Origin: Mustela lutreola | Taxonomy: Eukaryota; Chordata; Mammalia; Carnivora; Mustelidae | Direction of reading: 5' to 3' | DNA: 64,000 nucleotides | Assembly (NCBI RefSeq): GCF_030435805.1 | Contig: NC_081303.1 | Span: 72,329,910-72,393,909, forward strand | Part shown: piece after piece, positions 11,413 to 23,017 of the stretch | Layout: the number at the start of each line of letters is the position of its first letter | How positions within the stretch are numbered: the stretch's first letter is position 1 | Program-made: the position numbers and the translations under genes | The notes under the pieces: model-generated | The model's input: the letters and a program-made list of their open reading frames with translations, nothing else | Told to the model about the DNA's origin: nothing | The model's database searches: none

Positions 11413-12703
11413 CCTAGGTTCTAGAACTTCATCAGACGCCACCTGGCCAGTGCTCAGGCGGTGGAGTTGACAGCATTATCCTGGCTCCCTCACGGGCTAT
11501 GTCCCACCGGAGTTTGCTCTTTCATGACAGAACGGCCTCTGGGTGTCTTGGAGCCAGTCTTGTTGGGGAGAAGTAGGTCACCATGGCAATGCATCCTAAG
11601 GGACTCTGTCCCCAAGGATGACATGACAAGACCTGGCTACCGCTGCCCCTGTCTGCTTCAGGGCTCACCTGCCAAGCCTCTGTCCTGTCATGCCACAGAC
11701 GATTCCGAGACCAACAGGAAAAAGCAGCTTTCCTGACAAGCGGCTGGAGCCAACGGCAGCTGTCCAGAAGCAGCAGGTAACCAGCCTCCTGACCAGCCTC
11801 CAAAGACAGAGCATGTGAGCACATGCAGGGCCAGGCAAGCACAGAACTAGGCAAACCCCTGTGAGAAACTTTTGCCTCATTCATTCCCTATGGCCTCCAA
11901 ATCCCTCAAAATCCTGAAAATCTCTTGAATTTCTCCAGGTATTTGATTGGCTTAAAACCTGAACAAGCTTAGTCATGAAAATATCTCATACTGAGAACCC
12001 TGCTATTTTGCTAGTATCCAAATGTGTGCAGTTACAGAGCTGATGCCAAGAGGTGCCTTTAAAATGCTCCTGGGGATGAGGAATGATTCTCAGTTCCACT
12101 GAAGTGGAGTGCTGGGGATCTGTGACCGTGTCCGAGGACAGGACATTGTGTAGGGAGAGGGGACTGCTAAGAGCAGAGGCTCATAGGAGGACAGGCGGGG
12201 ACCCATCCTGGCATGTTGGGAGAGTAGCCCCGTCTTTGCCTGAATGCAGGACCAAAACCATATCTACCATATTTGGTCCTGAGCTTCATAGCCCACATTC
12301 AAATGAGAACGTTAGAAAGCTGTTGATTGAATTTGACCGCTGAACACAGATGAGCCAACAACACACATCTGTTTTTATCTGACTGAGTCTATCTAGCTGC
12401 ACCAGTGAGCCGCTGCTTGTGTCCGGAAACACAGAGAGGATGGTGACTCAGTTTGCTGCCAGGTCTCCACGGCCAGAGTTTTCTGGGTATATCCAAAGTC
12501 CACAATTTCCTACATGTGTGATCTGGGGAAAAAAAAAAAAAAATCACTCCTCTATCTTTATTCTCTCTAAAAAGGGACCACGGTGCTGGGCTCATAGGGC
12601 CGCTGGGGGGATTAAGCCAGCACAGGAGAAGGTCTCATCGTACCTTGCACATCGTATTGATTGTGTTACGTCTTCTCTTGGTGATGAAGTCTTAGAATGT
12701 AAG
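11413..12703. other. DNA between LTR insertions, no gene seen
   Basis: Unique-looking sequence with a 15-base A run at about 12529-12543. No coding or retroviral similarity recognised in any frame. Confidence 0.3.
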
Positions 12704-13286
12704 TGAGGTTCGGTGGGGTAATGTCCAGAGCCAAGAAATGTCCAGTGACCAAGAAAGAGTTCGTGAGACATCTTTGGTGCAAAATGGTGGTTTATTAAAG
12801 CACGGGGACAGGACCCGTGGGCAGGAAGAGCTGCTGCCCCGAGGCTGTGAGGAGTGGTCCATTATATACTTGCAGGTTGGGAGGGGGCCGGGGATGGCGT
12901 ATCTGTAAGGAATTTTGGAAGCAAGGTTTCCAGGACCTTGAGGGGCTAGCTGTTGTTGGGAAAAGGTCATTTATTGCCATCTAATAAAACCGTAGTCACG
13001 AGATCCTTTAGATGTGCATCAGTGGGCCATAGGCTTGGGAATGACTGTCAACACTGTCTTGGAGGGCTTGGAGATAAAGTTCCCAAAGGACACAATTGTT
13101 CAAGTAGACTTACAGGATCCCTGCTGGGTGTAGGGGCCAGTCAGGCTAGGATTGCCCCTTGCCCTTAGCAAAGTGTTAAGGTGCAGGCAGTTGAGTCCCT
13201 AGGGAATGTCACTCTGCCTCTTTTAAGAGCTTGTCAGTGGGTAAGGACATTTAATGATTTTTCTTTGGTCTCTGTTTCCCACATCA
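12704..13286 (-). mobile_element. Solo LTR, endogenous retrovirus family B, longest copy, reverse
   Basis: On the minus strand begins tgatgtgggaaacagag and ends ccccaccgaacctca, about 583 bp. It carries a TATA-like ccattatata region (plus-strand spelling, near 12859) and the TTTAATAAACC region (near 12790-12800). It aligns with the copy at 7489-8039 over its full length. No internal viral region, no clear target duplication. Confidence 0.75.
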
Positions 13287-16200
13287 TATATGCCATGTGG
13301 ACACAGACCGGGATGATAATTACGTTTCAGACAGATCTCAGCTTTTGATTCGTGCCATGGCTTACTGAGTTACAGTTACTCAATTTGTGATAATCCAGTG
13401 AAGAATTTAAGGGAAACAAGACAAAGCGTTTTCCCTGAGCTTGGGGGGCAGCTGGGTGCAGGGTGTCTCTGGAGGAAGGTTTGTGTGGCTTCTTCTGGGG
13501 CCCTGGGGCCAGGCAGGTGCCGGTCAGGCTCCATTTCTATGACGTGGAAGAGGGGCACACTGGGAGAGAAACAGCCAGGAGGCCAGGCACTCGTGCTGCT
13601 GTCAGGACACAGGGTGTCCCCAGTGATGTCCACATGGTCTCACGCCCACAGACCACCAACGCGTTTTGCAATCATGAGTACGTTCCACGCTGTGGGCAGA
13701 TCATGCTCACATAGATCCTGTCTTTGTCACAGGGCCTAACCAAGGAAGAATGGCCCATGTCACCAGCAGGAGCAGCAGCCCGTTTGCTAAGATAAGAAAT
13801 GGGTTCAGCCTTCCACCTCTGAAATAGAGAAGGGACATCGATTTGCGAAGCTTCTAAATTATGACATTATTTACCTACTACCTCACTCAAGAGACGTTTA
13901 TTTGTATCTATTATTTGCAAAGCACTGAATTAATGAGGCTCAAGAAACGAGTGAGAGTTTCTGCTCTGGAGGAGGGAAAATCCAGGTCAATGCATAACTA
14001 CTCCCGATGTGCTGGCAGATCTGTTAATAGAGTCCTCGTCTCAGTACAGATGCGAGGGACTCCTGGACAAAGTCTTCCCAGAACTGATGTTCATGGTGTC
14101 TGTTCATCTGCAGACGACCCGATCTATAGCGTGGAGGTGTCTTAAAGAGCCGCGGCTCCCCTGCAGGGGTGGCAGGTAATGGATGGGGGAGGGGACGTGG
14201 AGGGGAGCAGGAGAGCCAAGGCAAGGTGCCTCCTGCAGCGTCATCCGGTCCTGAGTGCGGGTAACGAGCTGCTCCGGGGTCTTAGGGCAAACGCTATGGA
14301 TTATTCCTCGTTAAATGAGATCTTCCTTGTTAATTATTCTCTGGAACCTAAGTTGTCGAACGAGAAGGATGTTTTAGAAGAGCTCATTACTGTGAGTGTT
14401 GAAATTCAGGCTCATCTGTCCCGTGTTGGCCTCGTGGCGGAATGCTGCCCTGACCTCCTGTCGAGGTGGCAGCCGAGGAGGGCTGTTGGGCTAAGCCCGA
14501 CCGTGAGGACCAGACGTGGCTCAGAGGTTAAACAAGGGAAAACAAGGAACGAACAACACAAGAGATCAGTGTGCACAGCGCACGGGTAACTCAGAGCGAC
14601 CTGAGGCATCTGACGGCCGAGAGTCCGAAGCACTCTGTCTAGGAGGGCCTCCTCGGAAAGGAAGGGCAGGTCTAGAGCCTGGAGAGGTGGGGCCACAGGG
14701 GCGAGGGGCCAGCATTGCTCCGGCTGGAGGAGAAAGTCCTTGGCAACAGCAGGCCAGCCTGAGCAGCAAACGTCAGTCATTTTGTTTTCAATGACTTAGC
14801 TGGAAACCAAGGGTGATGGTGATGGGAAGTGACACTGCAGAGTGGGCGGGAGCTAGGGTCTTGGGGACCTCGTCTGCTGGCTTGCGATGCAACCAGCAGA
14901 CAACTGAAGGCACCAGGGGCTGCGGAGCAAGACTGGCCCCAGACACACCCGAAACCAGACGGTGTGTACTTTCCAGTCTGTACTTTCCACCCTCCACCTG
15001 CTCTCTAACAGCTTCTTCCCACCCCGACCCTCAGGACTTTCAAGCAACTTTCATGCGGTGTCGCAGCTGGAAAGAACTCTAGCTTGTGTTCCGTGTGTGT
15101 ACGTTCCAAAATGTGTGACCAAATGAAGTAAATGATTCACGATTATACAAATCAAGGCTGAAACTCAAACCCGCTCATGTGTTCGTTGCCTGCCATGTTC
15201 TAGGCACGGATCTGTACACCGAGGAAAGGTGAGGTGGGGTCGGTCCCTTTTCAGACGTGGGGACATTGCTCACTCTAGGGCACCAGCTAATGCCCTGAAC
15301 TTGGCTTTGGCATTTCCAGCTGGCCTTTTAGAGCCGTTTCCAACCTCTATTGCAATCAACCCTAGGGCACGCTATGCCTCCTTCCTGTCCTGCTCCTCTT
15401 GTTGCCCCCCGACTGGCTGCCCAGTCCTCCTCTCCAAACGTGCTCTCAGAAAAGTATCTGATGCATTAAGTCCGTTTTCCAAACCCAGGTTTATGCGCTC
15501 AGGAGGGTGCAGAAAGGCTTTCCAAGATCCAGGTATGACTCCTTCCAAGGGAAACATTCCCTGATCTTCAAAGATCTTATCAGCTTTTCCTAGAATGTCT
15601 TCACCTTTCTCTCTCTGCTTTTCAAAACCTGTTCTCCCTCGGTCCAAAGGAGGGCATAACGGACCCACCACGTCCGGCAGAGGGAAGGTAGTGTGGGGGC
15701 AGCGTCTGTGCTGGGAGAGGGAAGGAACCGTTCTGGGCAGCACGTCCTTTTACAAGTCTGCCTTTTCCAATTTATTTCTTTCAACACAACTGAATGGAAG
15801 CTGATTGAGTTGTCAGTTAATAGATCAATAAAAACCATTTTGATGATAGATGACTGTGTAATTTCTGGCATATAACTAATAGAAAGTTCAAATAATTTAG
15901 TGTTATTACTATAACCAAACGACTTTCATCCCCCGAACTGTGGTGTATCAATGTCATTTATTTCCATGAACTAGTTTCCTCGGTATTTATATCTCCAAAA
16001 TGAAGAGTAAGAAAGGAATGGATTCTGAAACTGCTCTCATTCTGATGATAAGTGGTTTTCACGGACGCACACAAGAACCGAGAGGAAGCACAGTCCTCGT
16101 TATTATAAAATGATACGCCAATAAAAAATAAGATACTTTAAAATATGTCCTATATTTTTATTGTTTTGGTGAAATGCATGCTGATTACAGAATAAAATCT

Positions 16201-16359
16201 AATAGAAAATTTTTTCAAAACTTTTATAGCCTCCAGAGTACAAGAGATAAGAAAGACATGCAGATATAGAGAAATCAATAAAAGACTTGTAATTATAAAA
16301 ATATAATACCTTGAATTATGAGTTCAGTGAGAAAAATTAAAGTAAAATTTCAATTTTTT
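13287..16359. other. Long intergenic stretch, no gene seen
   Basis: About 3 kb of mixed DNA, GC-richer between 14150 and 15060. Parts near 13880-13930 and 15175-15220 resemble worn 'catttattgagcacctactatgtgcc'-type mammalian repeats. The many short frames on both strands overlap each other and none shows a family motif. Confidence 0.35.
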
Positions 16360-16544
16360 TAAAGATTTTATTTATTTATTGGACCGACAGAGATCACAAG
16401 TTGCAGAGAGGCAGGCAGAGAGAGTGGGGGAGGCAAGCTTCCCACTGAGCAGAGAGCCCGACGTGGGGCTGGATCCCAGGACCCTGAGATCATGACCTGA
16501 GCTGGAGGCAGAGGCTTTAACCCACTGAGCCACCCAGGCGCCCC
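16360..16544 (-). mobile_element. Can-SINE, reverse
   Basis: Complete SINE reversed: poly-T/AAAGATTTTATTTATTTATT on the left and the tRNA-like head (ggcgcctgggtggctcagtg on the minus strand) on the right. Flanked by the same sequence aaatttcaattttt at about 16345-16358 and 16547-16560, a good target duplication, so it is fairly recent. Confidence 0.9.
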
Positions 16545-16826
16545 TGAAATTTCAATTTTTTAAAAAGGCACATGCACTCACGTAATTTTTGAAAGACGTC
16601 TTCATCAATATCCTCTCACCAACATGTAGGTATCACTGAGCACATAAGGAGTGACATAATAACCTCATTTAAAATGTCAGTGCTCACATGCGGTGGACAT
16701 TAGATTCCACGCAACTATTTAAACGTTTGATAAAAATAATGTGATGTCCAGTTTACAATTGGCATGCCCACGTATTGTTGTTTTAGTTTGTCTTTTGTGG
16801 TTGGGAGTGGGATTTTGTTGTTTTCA

Positions 16827-17020
16827 ATTTTTTTTTTTTTTTAACTTGAGTCTCGTTGACACAGAGGGTTACAGGGGTCGAGGATACAGCATCCGGATTC
16901 AGCTTCTCTATGCCTCTGTGCTCCCCTCACTTGCAGCTGCCTTCTCTCCCCGCTCAGCAGCGCTGTGACCATGATGTATTGTTTTTTATGTTGCTTACAG
17001 AAAAAAATGGGAAGTCCCAC
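16827..17020 (-). mobile_element. Old L1 3' UTR fragment, reverse
   Basis: A T run at 16827-16842 is followed by worn sequence of the 'gttgacacacaatgttac ... cttctctatgc' kind that marks mammalian L1 3' UTRs read on the minus strand. Truncated and diverged. Confidence 0.5.
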
Positions 17021-17189
17021 CAAAAATGAGAGAGTGTGATGATATGTAGCCCGTGATCGAATCTCAGGTCAGATGTTTGTGTCTGTCAGGTGCCCTCCCC
17101 TGGCAATATGGAGAGGAGCCTGCCGGGCTCAGAGGGGAGGCCAGGGGCATATGATGGTCTCTTCCAATCTCAGGTTTCAACGGCTGCAT

Positions 17190-17690
17190 CCGTTTTGTAC
17201 TGTTGTAACAAATTCCACACATTTGGTGGCTCAAAATAATGGGGATTGATTCTTTCTCTCCTTTCTGGTGAGCCGTGTGAAATCAACGTGCCAGGTGTCG
17301 GCCGGGTCACACTCCCTCCGAGGGCTCCGGGGCAGAATCCACCTCTTGCCTCTGGTGGCCGCTGGCGTGCCTCGGGTCGTAGTCCCTGGGCTTCCAGTCC
17401 TCCGGGCCAGCGTCGCCAAATCTCGCCCCGTTCCACCTCCGCAGTTCCTTCTCCGTGTGTCCAGCTCACGTTTCTCTCTGCCTCTCTCTTATAAGGACCC
17501 TTGACATTGCATTTAAGGTGCACCTGAATGGTCCAGGATAGACCACTGTCTCAATACCCTTACTGTCGTCACACCTGCAGAGACCGTCAGCGGCTGAAAT
17601 ATGCACAGGTTCCGGAGCTTGGGTGTGGGCACTTTGGGGGGGTCCATGTTTCAACCTCCACACCAGCCCTGCAAGGAGACAACCTAATTC
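17190..17690. repeat. Old interspersed repeat with CpG-rich middle
   Basis: The left edge (gtactgttgtaacaaattcc ... tttggtggctcaaaataat) and the right part (ataaggacccttg ... catttaaggtgcacctg ... gtccaggata) look like a common ancient mammalian repeat of the 'gtaacaaattaccacaaac' type; I cannot assign its family. The middle, 17290-17470, carries many CpG dinucleotides. Confidence 0.5.
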
Positions 17691-17812
17691 TAGCACAGAA
17701 AATGTACTCAAAAATAGTTGTAAAATGAATGGAAAAATAATTCTTTGTTGGGCTCACTCTCTCTCTCTCAGATTAATTAATTAACTAGTTATTTAATTAA
17801 TTTTAAAAGAAT

Positions 17813-18022
17813 GAGGCACCTGGGTAGCTCAGTTGATGGAACATCTGACTTTTGATTTCTGCTCAGGTCACGATCTCAGGGTTGTGAAATCAAGCCCATG
17901 GCGGGGGGGGGGGGGGGGGCTACATGCCAAATGTGGAGGCCGCTCAGGATTCTCTCTCTCTCTCTCCCTCTGTCCTACTCCTCCACCACTGGCACTCTCT
18001 CTGTAAAAAATAATAATATTTT
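17813..18022 (+). mobile_element. Can-SINE, old copy, forward
   Basis: tRNA-like head (gcacctgggtagctcagttg), the 'gctcaggtcacgatctcaggg' body, a CT-rich part and a short A/T tail. It contains a run of about 18 G bases at 17903-17920. The flanks ttttaaaagaa (left) and ttttaaaaagaa (right) resemble a target duplication. Confidence 0.8.
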
Positions 18023-18191
18023 TTTTTTAAAAAGAACTCTTTTAGCTCATCTCTACTGAATTATTTCTCTAACTGTGCATGGATATTTGGGAAATATCCA
18101 GGCTGCCTAGCCTATAGCTCAGTGATGTCCTCGACCTACCACTTCCTCTTTTCTTGGAGAGAGAAGCCCTCAGTCTCCAGCTAGCTATCCC

Positions 18192-18194
<3 letters not shown>

Positions 18195-18221
<27 letters not shown>
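18195..18221. repeat. Poly-T tract
   Basis: An uninterrupted T run of about 26 bases, followed by 'attcattcactcaacaaatac', which resembles a worn mammalian repeat tail. Confidence 0.8.
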
Positions 18222-18222
<1 letters not shown>

Positions 18223-18560
18223 TTCATTCACTCAACAAATACTGAGTCCAGATGCTCTGGGGCTTACAGTTTTGCAGGGAGTGAAGGAAGAGCATGTCAT
18301 GGATAAGAAAACAAAAATGGAAATAGTAAGACCGGTATGACAAGCATTTATCCAATACCCACTGCCGTTAGATTGTTGAATTCTCAAGTTCAATCCTCAA
18401 GTCTGAGAACTCTTCCCTTGAGCTGGGAGATGAAACAGCGAAGTGAAGGCACTAAAAGATGTCGCGGTAATTGATAGCGTACTACCGAGCGCCTTCGCAA
18501 GGTTGTTACCTGGGGTTGCGCGGGAGGGTAGCAGTTTGGTCCTCCAGTCTCTCAACATCT

Positions 18561-18582
18561 TGCTCTTCCTGTTGTTTTTCAG
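18561..18582 (+). other. Splice acceptor before the OR6P1 coding exon
   Basis: The run tgctcttcctgttgtttttcag ends in AG at 18581-18582, 22 bases before the ATG. The strong pyrimidine tract fits the usual OR plan of a spliced untranslated leader. Use not proven. Confidence 0.6.
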
Positions 18583-18603
18583 GTAGGCAGGTGGACAGAG
18601 ACG

Positions 18604-19557
18604 ATGGGAAATCTGAGTGGAGGCCACGTCGCGGAGTTTGTCTTGGTGGGCTTCCCTGCCTCGCCACCCTTCCAGCTACTCCTCTTCGTCTTCTTCCTCG
18701 CAATTTACCTGCTGACACTGTTGGAGAACGCGCTCATCGTTTCTACAATCTGGCTCACTCCAAGCCTCCACCGCCCGATGTACTTTTTCCTCGCCCACCT
18801 CTCCTTCTTGGAGCTGTGGTACATCAATGTCACGGTTCCCCGTCTTCTGGGAGCATTTCTCACCCAGGACCGAAGAGTGTCCTACGTAGGCTGCATGACC
18901 CAGCTCTACTTCTTCATTGCCCTGGCCTGCACCGAATGTGTCTTGCTCGCGGTCATGGCCTATGACCGCTACCTGGCCATCTGTGAGCCCCTCCGGTACC
19001 CCACTCTCATGCCTTCCAGCCTGGCGATCCGCCTTGCAGCTTCCTCGTGGGGTAGTGGTTTCTTCAGCTCCATGATGAAGCTTCTTTTCATTTCCCGACT
19101 GTCCTACTGTGGACCCAACATCATCAACCACTTCTTCTGTGATATCTCTCCCCTACTCAACCTCACCTGCTCTGACAAGGAGCAAGCAGAACTGGTAGAC
19201 TTCCTCTTGGCCCTGGTGATGATCCTTCTCCCTCTGTTGGCTGTGGTTTCATCATACGCTGCCATCATCGCCGCCATCGTGAGAATTCCTACTGCCCAGG
19301 GCCGTCGCAAGGCCTTCTCTACCTGTGCCTCTCACCTGGCAGTGGTTGTCATCTACTATTCCTCCACCCTCTTCACCTATGCGCGGCCCCGGGCCATGTA
19401 CACCTTCAACCACAACAAGATCATCTCTGTGCTCTACACCGTCATTGTGCCATTCCTCAATCCAGCCATCTACTGCCTGAGGAACGAGGAGGTGAAGGGT
19501 GCTCTCAGAAAGTTGGTCCTGGGCAGATGCCACTATTCTAGGGATGTTCCAGATTGA
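18604..19557 (+). CDS. OR6P1: Olfactory receptor family 6 subfamily P member 1 (OR6P1 orthologue)
   Basis: Intact class II odorant receptor of 317 residues, the same length as I remember for human OR6P1. Seen: glycosylation site NLS at 3-5; PMYFFL at 58-63; Cys97 and Cys189; MAYDRY at 118-123; NHFFCDISPLLNLTC in the second outer loop; SSYAAI in helix 5; KAFSTCASHL at 236-245; TLFTYARPRAMYTF in the third outer loop, a family 6 hallmark; NPAIYCLRN at helix 7. The protein MGNLSGGHV... and its tail RCHYSRDVPD match the human orthologue closely. The ATG follows a strong splice acceptor by 22 bases. Neighbours OR10X1 upstream and OR6Y1 downstream, all on the same strand, repeat the human order. A possible AATAAA signal lies at 19956-19961, about 400 bases past the stop. 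Confidence 0.96.
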   Translation: MGNLSGGHVAEFVLVGFPASPPFQLLLFVFFLAIYLLTLLENALIVSTIWLTPSLHRPMYFFLAHLSFLELWYINVTVPRLLGAFLTQDRRVSYVGCMTQLYFFIALACTECVLLAVMAYDRYLAICEPLRYPTLMPSSLAIRLAASSWGSGFFSSMMKLLFISRLSYCGPNIINHFFCDISPLLNLTCSDKEQAELVDFLLALVMILLPLLAVVSSYAAIIAAIVRIPTAQGRRKAFSTCASHLAVVVIYYSSTLFTYARPRAMYTFNHNKIISVLYTVIVPFLNPAIYCLRNEEVKGALRKLVLGRCHYSRDVPD

Positions 19558-20477
19558 TGTGCAGCAGAACCTAGCAGGCAGGCAGGCAGGAACAGCGTCT
19601 TAGTAGTGCCATGTCAAGGAATCATAAAATAGGCTCAGAGGGAACATAAGTATCAATTAGTAGGTGGTTCTGCTAAATAGCCTCTGGGAATCTCCTGACA
19701 CAAACAAACATTTATGAGTCATTGATCTTGAACAGGTTTTCTGAACTAAAATTGAGTTAGCTGCATACGAATCTCCTGGGGGTTGGTTAAGATGCAAATT
19801 CCCAGGAAAAAAAAAAAAGTCTGTAGAGGGTCTGATAGAGTATGTCTAGGTTACAACTCTGCTGTGCACAGTTTCCAACTTCATAGCAACTCTTGGTTCA
19901 TAGTTAGCTGGAGATTCCCTACTTTAGATCAACCCTCTTATGTTACAAATGAGAAAATAAAAGAAAGGGGACTTACAGATGGGTATGTCAAGGTGATATA
20001 TGCTTTATCGTAGCAGTTTCAAAGATCCAAATTCTCAAATCCCACTTCCATGAGGAATCACAAAAGTACAATTATTGCACCCCAAGAACCGAAACTCATG
20101 TCACCTAATCAATACTCTGCACCTCTACAAGTCTTACAAGTCTACAAGTCTTATATACAAGTCTTATATACAAGTCTGCAAGGCAAGGAGGGGGAAAGCG
20201 TCACGTCGATACTCAGCTACATGTGCACCAACCTGAACACGGTCCCATATTCATCGGCCTCTCCCTTCTTTGACTCTCAGGGGGATTGACATAATTAGTA
20301 TTGATTCCAGAGTCAACAAAATGCAGTCGCAATCTTGTATATAGGTTGCTCTCAGAATCTTCTCCAGCGCTCGGGACAGTTTCTGCTTTAATTAGTTGGT
20401 ACCTGGGTTATACCAGTTGCTAAATACTTTTTAAGTTTTGCTCCTGAAGCAAATGAGCACAAGAGCAGAAAATGTCT
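19558..20477. other. Downstream flank of OR6P1
   Basis: Probably holds the OR6P1 3' UTR. A possible polyadenylation signal AATAAA occurs at 19956-19961. Short tandem units based on acaagtctta occur at about 20125-20178. No other gene seen. Confidence 0.4.
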
Positions 20478-20521
20478 CTCTCTCTCTTTTTAAAAGATTT
20501 TATTTATTTATTTATTTATTT

Positions 20522-20558
<37 letters not shown>

Positions 20559-20699
20559 GACAAGCAGGGGGAGTGGGAGAGGGAGAAGCAGGCTTCCTGC
20601 TGAGCAGGGAGGCCTGATGCAGGGCTCGATCCCAGAACCCTGGGATCATGACCTGAGCTGAAGGCAAGTGCTTAACAACCTGAGTCACCCAGGCACCCT
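20478..20699 (-). mobile_element. Can-SINE, reverse
   Basis: AAAGATTTTATTTATTTATT tail and GA-rich middle on the left, tRNA-like head reversed on the right. Near-perfect target duplication: aagagcagaaaatgtct at 20461-20477 and aagagtagaaaatgtct at 20700-20716. Confidence 0.9.
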
Positions 20700-20716
20700 A
20701 AGAGTAGAAAATGTCT

Positions 20717-21450
20717 TAATGAGAGAGGGAATGAAGGAATGAGATATGGGACGCAGGTATCTCCCTTAGAGTGAGTGAGATGCCTCAGATTCAAAGCCTG
20801 AACTATATACATTCTTTTGAGTTTCTTTGAGTTTTGGAAACTTTCTTGAATTGCTTAGGGAGATTTTCACACCCTGACTCAAGGTTACGTTCTGCGCATG
20901 TGAACCATATTTGATGTTTCTTTAGTTGTGAAATATGTAGAATAATAATGATGATGATAAAAAATTGTAGTGAGCAAATACTCGTAAATGCAAATTGTGC
21001 TTAAAACAATTTGTGAGGGGAAAAGATGATTGTTTATTAAAGAAAACTACTTGGTCAATAATCATTTTGGGTTTTCCAGGTTCTAAAATGAAATAACAAA
21101 AGCAACAAAGAAATCTGACCCTTTTAAAAATATAAGTTACTTTATTTTCATGGAATTTCTAAATAGCCTTTTAAAGAAACATTTCTGAGATTGGCTCCAT
21201 GGAGCTTTGCCTTACTATGTTCTCTTTTCCATTCATAGAGCTATGGAAGGCCTGGTGTTTTATGCTAAGAATTTTGCTCCTAAAACCAAGAAATCTCACT
21301 TGGATCTTAGTTTTACCTCTACGTCGTCCCTGTTACAATGAAAATATTATCACCTACCTCATATGCTTGCTGTGAATATCAACTAGTGTACCTGGGAGTG
21401 AAGTGTTAACATCTTTTCTCTTCGTAGGTAAATTTCACCTTGGATCACCT
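20717..21450. other. Intergenic DNA, no gene seen
   Basis: AT-rich unique-looking DNA without recognisable genes or clear repeats. Confidence 0.3.
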
Positions 21451-21580
21451 TTTTTTTTTTTTTTTTCTTCCCCCAGCTTTCCTGAACTACAATTGACAAA
21501 TAAACTGTAAGGTATTGAAAGCATATAATGTGACAACTTGATATTCATATACACCGGGAAAGAATTCACCTTCTGTGAAC
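21451..21580 (-). mobile_element. Old L1 3' UTR fragment, reverse
   Basis: T run followed by 'cctgaactacaattgacaaa ... gatattcatatac', a worn mammalian L1 3' UTR read on the minus strand. Short and truncated. Confidence 0.55.
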
Positions 21581-22793
21581 TTTCTAGCTCAGGGCTCTTG
21601 GAAGCCTGGTAAATGTTGCTAAGCAACACTGCATATGGTACAAATGAGGTCCAATGAGCAAAAGTCCTTTGGACTGGGAGAATGATGATAAGTATTATAG
21701 GTAACTGGGTGTAAGTTACAGCTCCAGGCTGCTTTCGTAACTTGGCATGCCTTTTGCTGGGAACCCTGGAAACCATGGACCCCACAGAGCTTTTAGAAGA
21801 GACGATAGCTCTTCTGGGGCTTGAGAGTTCCAAATCGAGGTGGACCATGTGCTCCTGTGTGTGAATCTCATGGCCTCTCCCTTGCCCTATGAATTTGAAG
21901 CCCAGAGACAAAGCCCCATCTGTTTTCAGTACTCCTTCCGCGGGAGAGAAATTCCTGAAGCTGCCTGCCTGCGTGTTGTGTCTCTGTCCTCTATTTCTCT
22001 AAGTGACACTGAAGCCAAGGGTGGCCTTTGATTATTTGGTGAAGACTCATATCTTCCGGCATGTAATAGCTAATGTGCAGTAACTATTTAATAAATGCTA
22101 AGCCCCATCTTTATTACCATTTTGTCATAAATCATATGATTATGCACTTCTAAAAGATGTGTCTGTTTTACTAACCATGAATGGAGATTGGAGGACTGAG
22201 CAGGTCCTCAAGACCATTACGTGGAAAGCTAAGCTCAGAGCACCCTTTGTAATTATGTGGAAAGGGTGATAAATTGATTAGAAAACTCAGCATTTCCAAT
22301 ACCCAATCACTCAATATCACAACTCAATATCACAGCTCGTCATTGAGTTGACTCAGTAAGGTTTGCACTCCCTTCAAAGATGATCGGAATGGATCATAAC
22401 TCTATTAGAATATTAGCATAGAACGTTAATCTCTTCCTAGCCATTTTGGTCTTGGATTTTGTGCTTGATACCAACCTTCTTGGAAGGAAGAGCTAGAGAA
22501 GGTCAGATGGCCTTCAGGTATGGTTCTCGTTCGGTCATCTCTTCCCAGCAGGAGGTGGAAGCCCTTCTTGTTTGCTCTTCATCTAGTGTGAGAGGTGCCC
22601 AAGGTGTACTCACTGGGGTGGATGGCTCATTTTTCTTTGCTAAGACAACCCAGTAGTCCACGAGGTAACAGACACGAGGAAGGGTGGTCAGCTCACTGAG
22701 CCTGGAGATGCAGAAACACATGAAAATCATGGGTCTTTGATACCATGGTGGAGAAGCAGAACCAGCACCAGCTAATTCCTGTATCCTAGTTGG
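21581..22793. other. Intergenic DNA, no gene seen
   Basis: Unique-looking sequence. Short repeats such as 'cactcaatatcacaactcaatatcacagctc' near 22309-22339 are noted. Frames on both strands lack any known motif. Confidence 0.3.
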
Positions 22794-23017
22794 TTTTTTT
22801 TTTTTTTTTAATGTTTATTTTGTTTATTTTAGAGGGAAGGAGAGTAGGTGAGTGGGGGGAAAGGCTGAGGGAGAGGAAGACGGAACCCTCAAGCAGACTC
22901 CCCAGGGAGCATGAAACCCAACACGGGGCTTGGCTTGATCCCAGGACCCTGAGATCATGGCCTGAGATGAAATCTTAGAGTGGGCTGCATAACTGACTAA
23001 GCCACCCAGGGATCTCC
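22794..23017 (-). mobile_element. Can-SINE, reverse, diverged
   Basis: T run and TTTATTTTGTTTATTTTAG on the left, the reversed body (ggcttgatcccaggaccctg, agatcatggcctgag) in the middle and gccacccaggg on the right. More diverged than the other copies. Confidence 0.8.
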
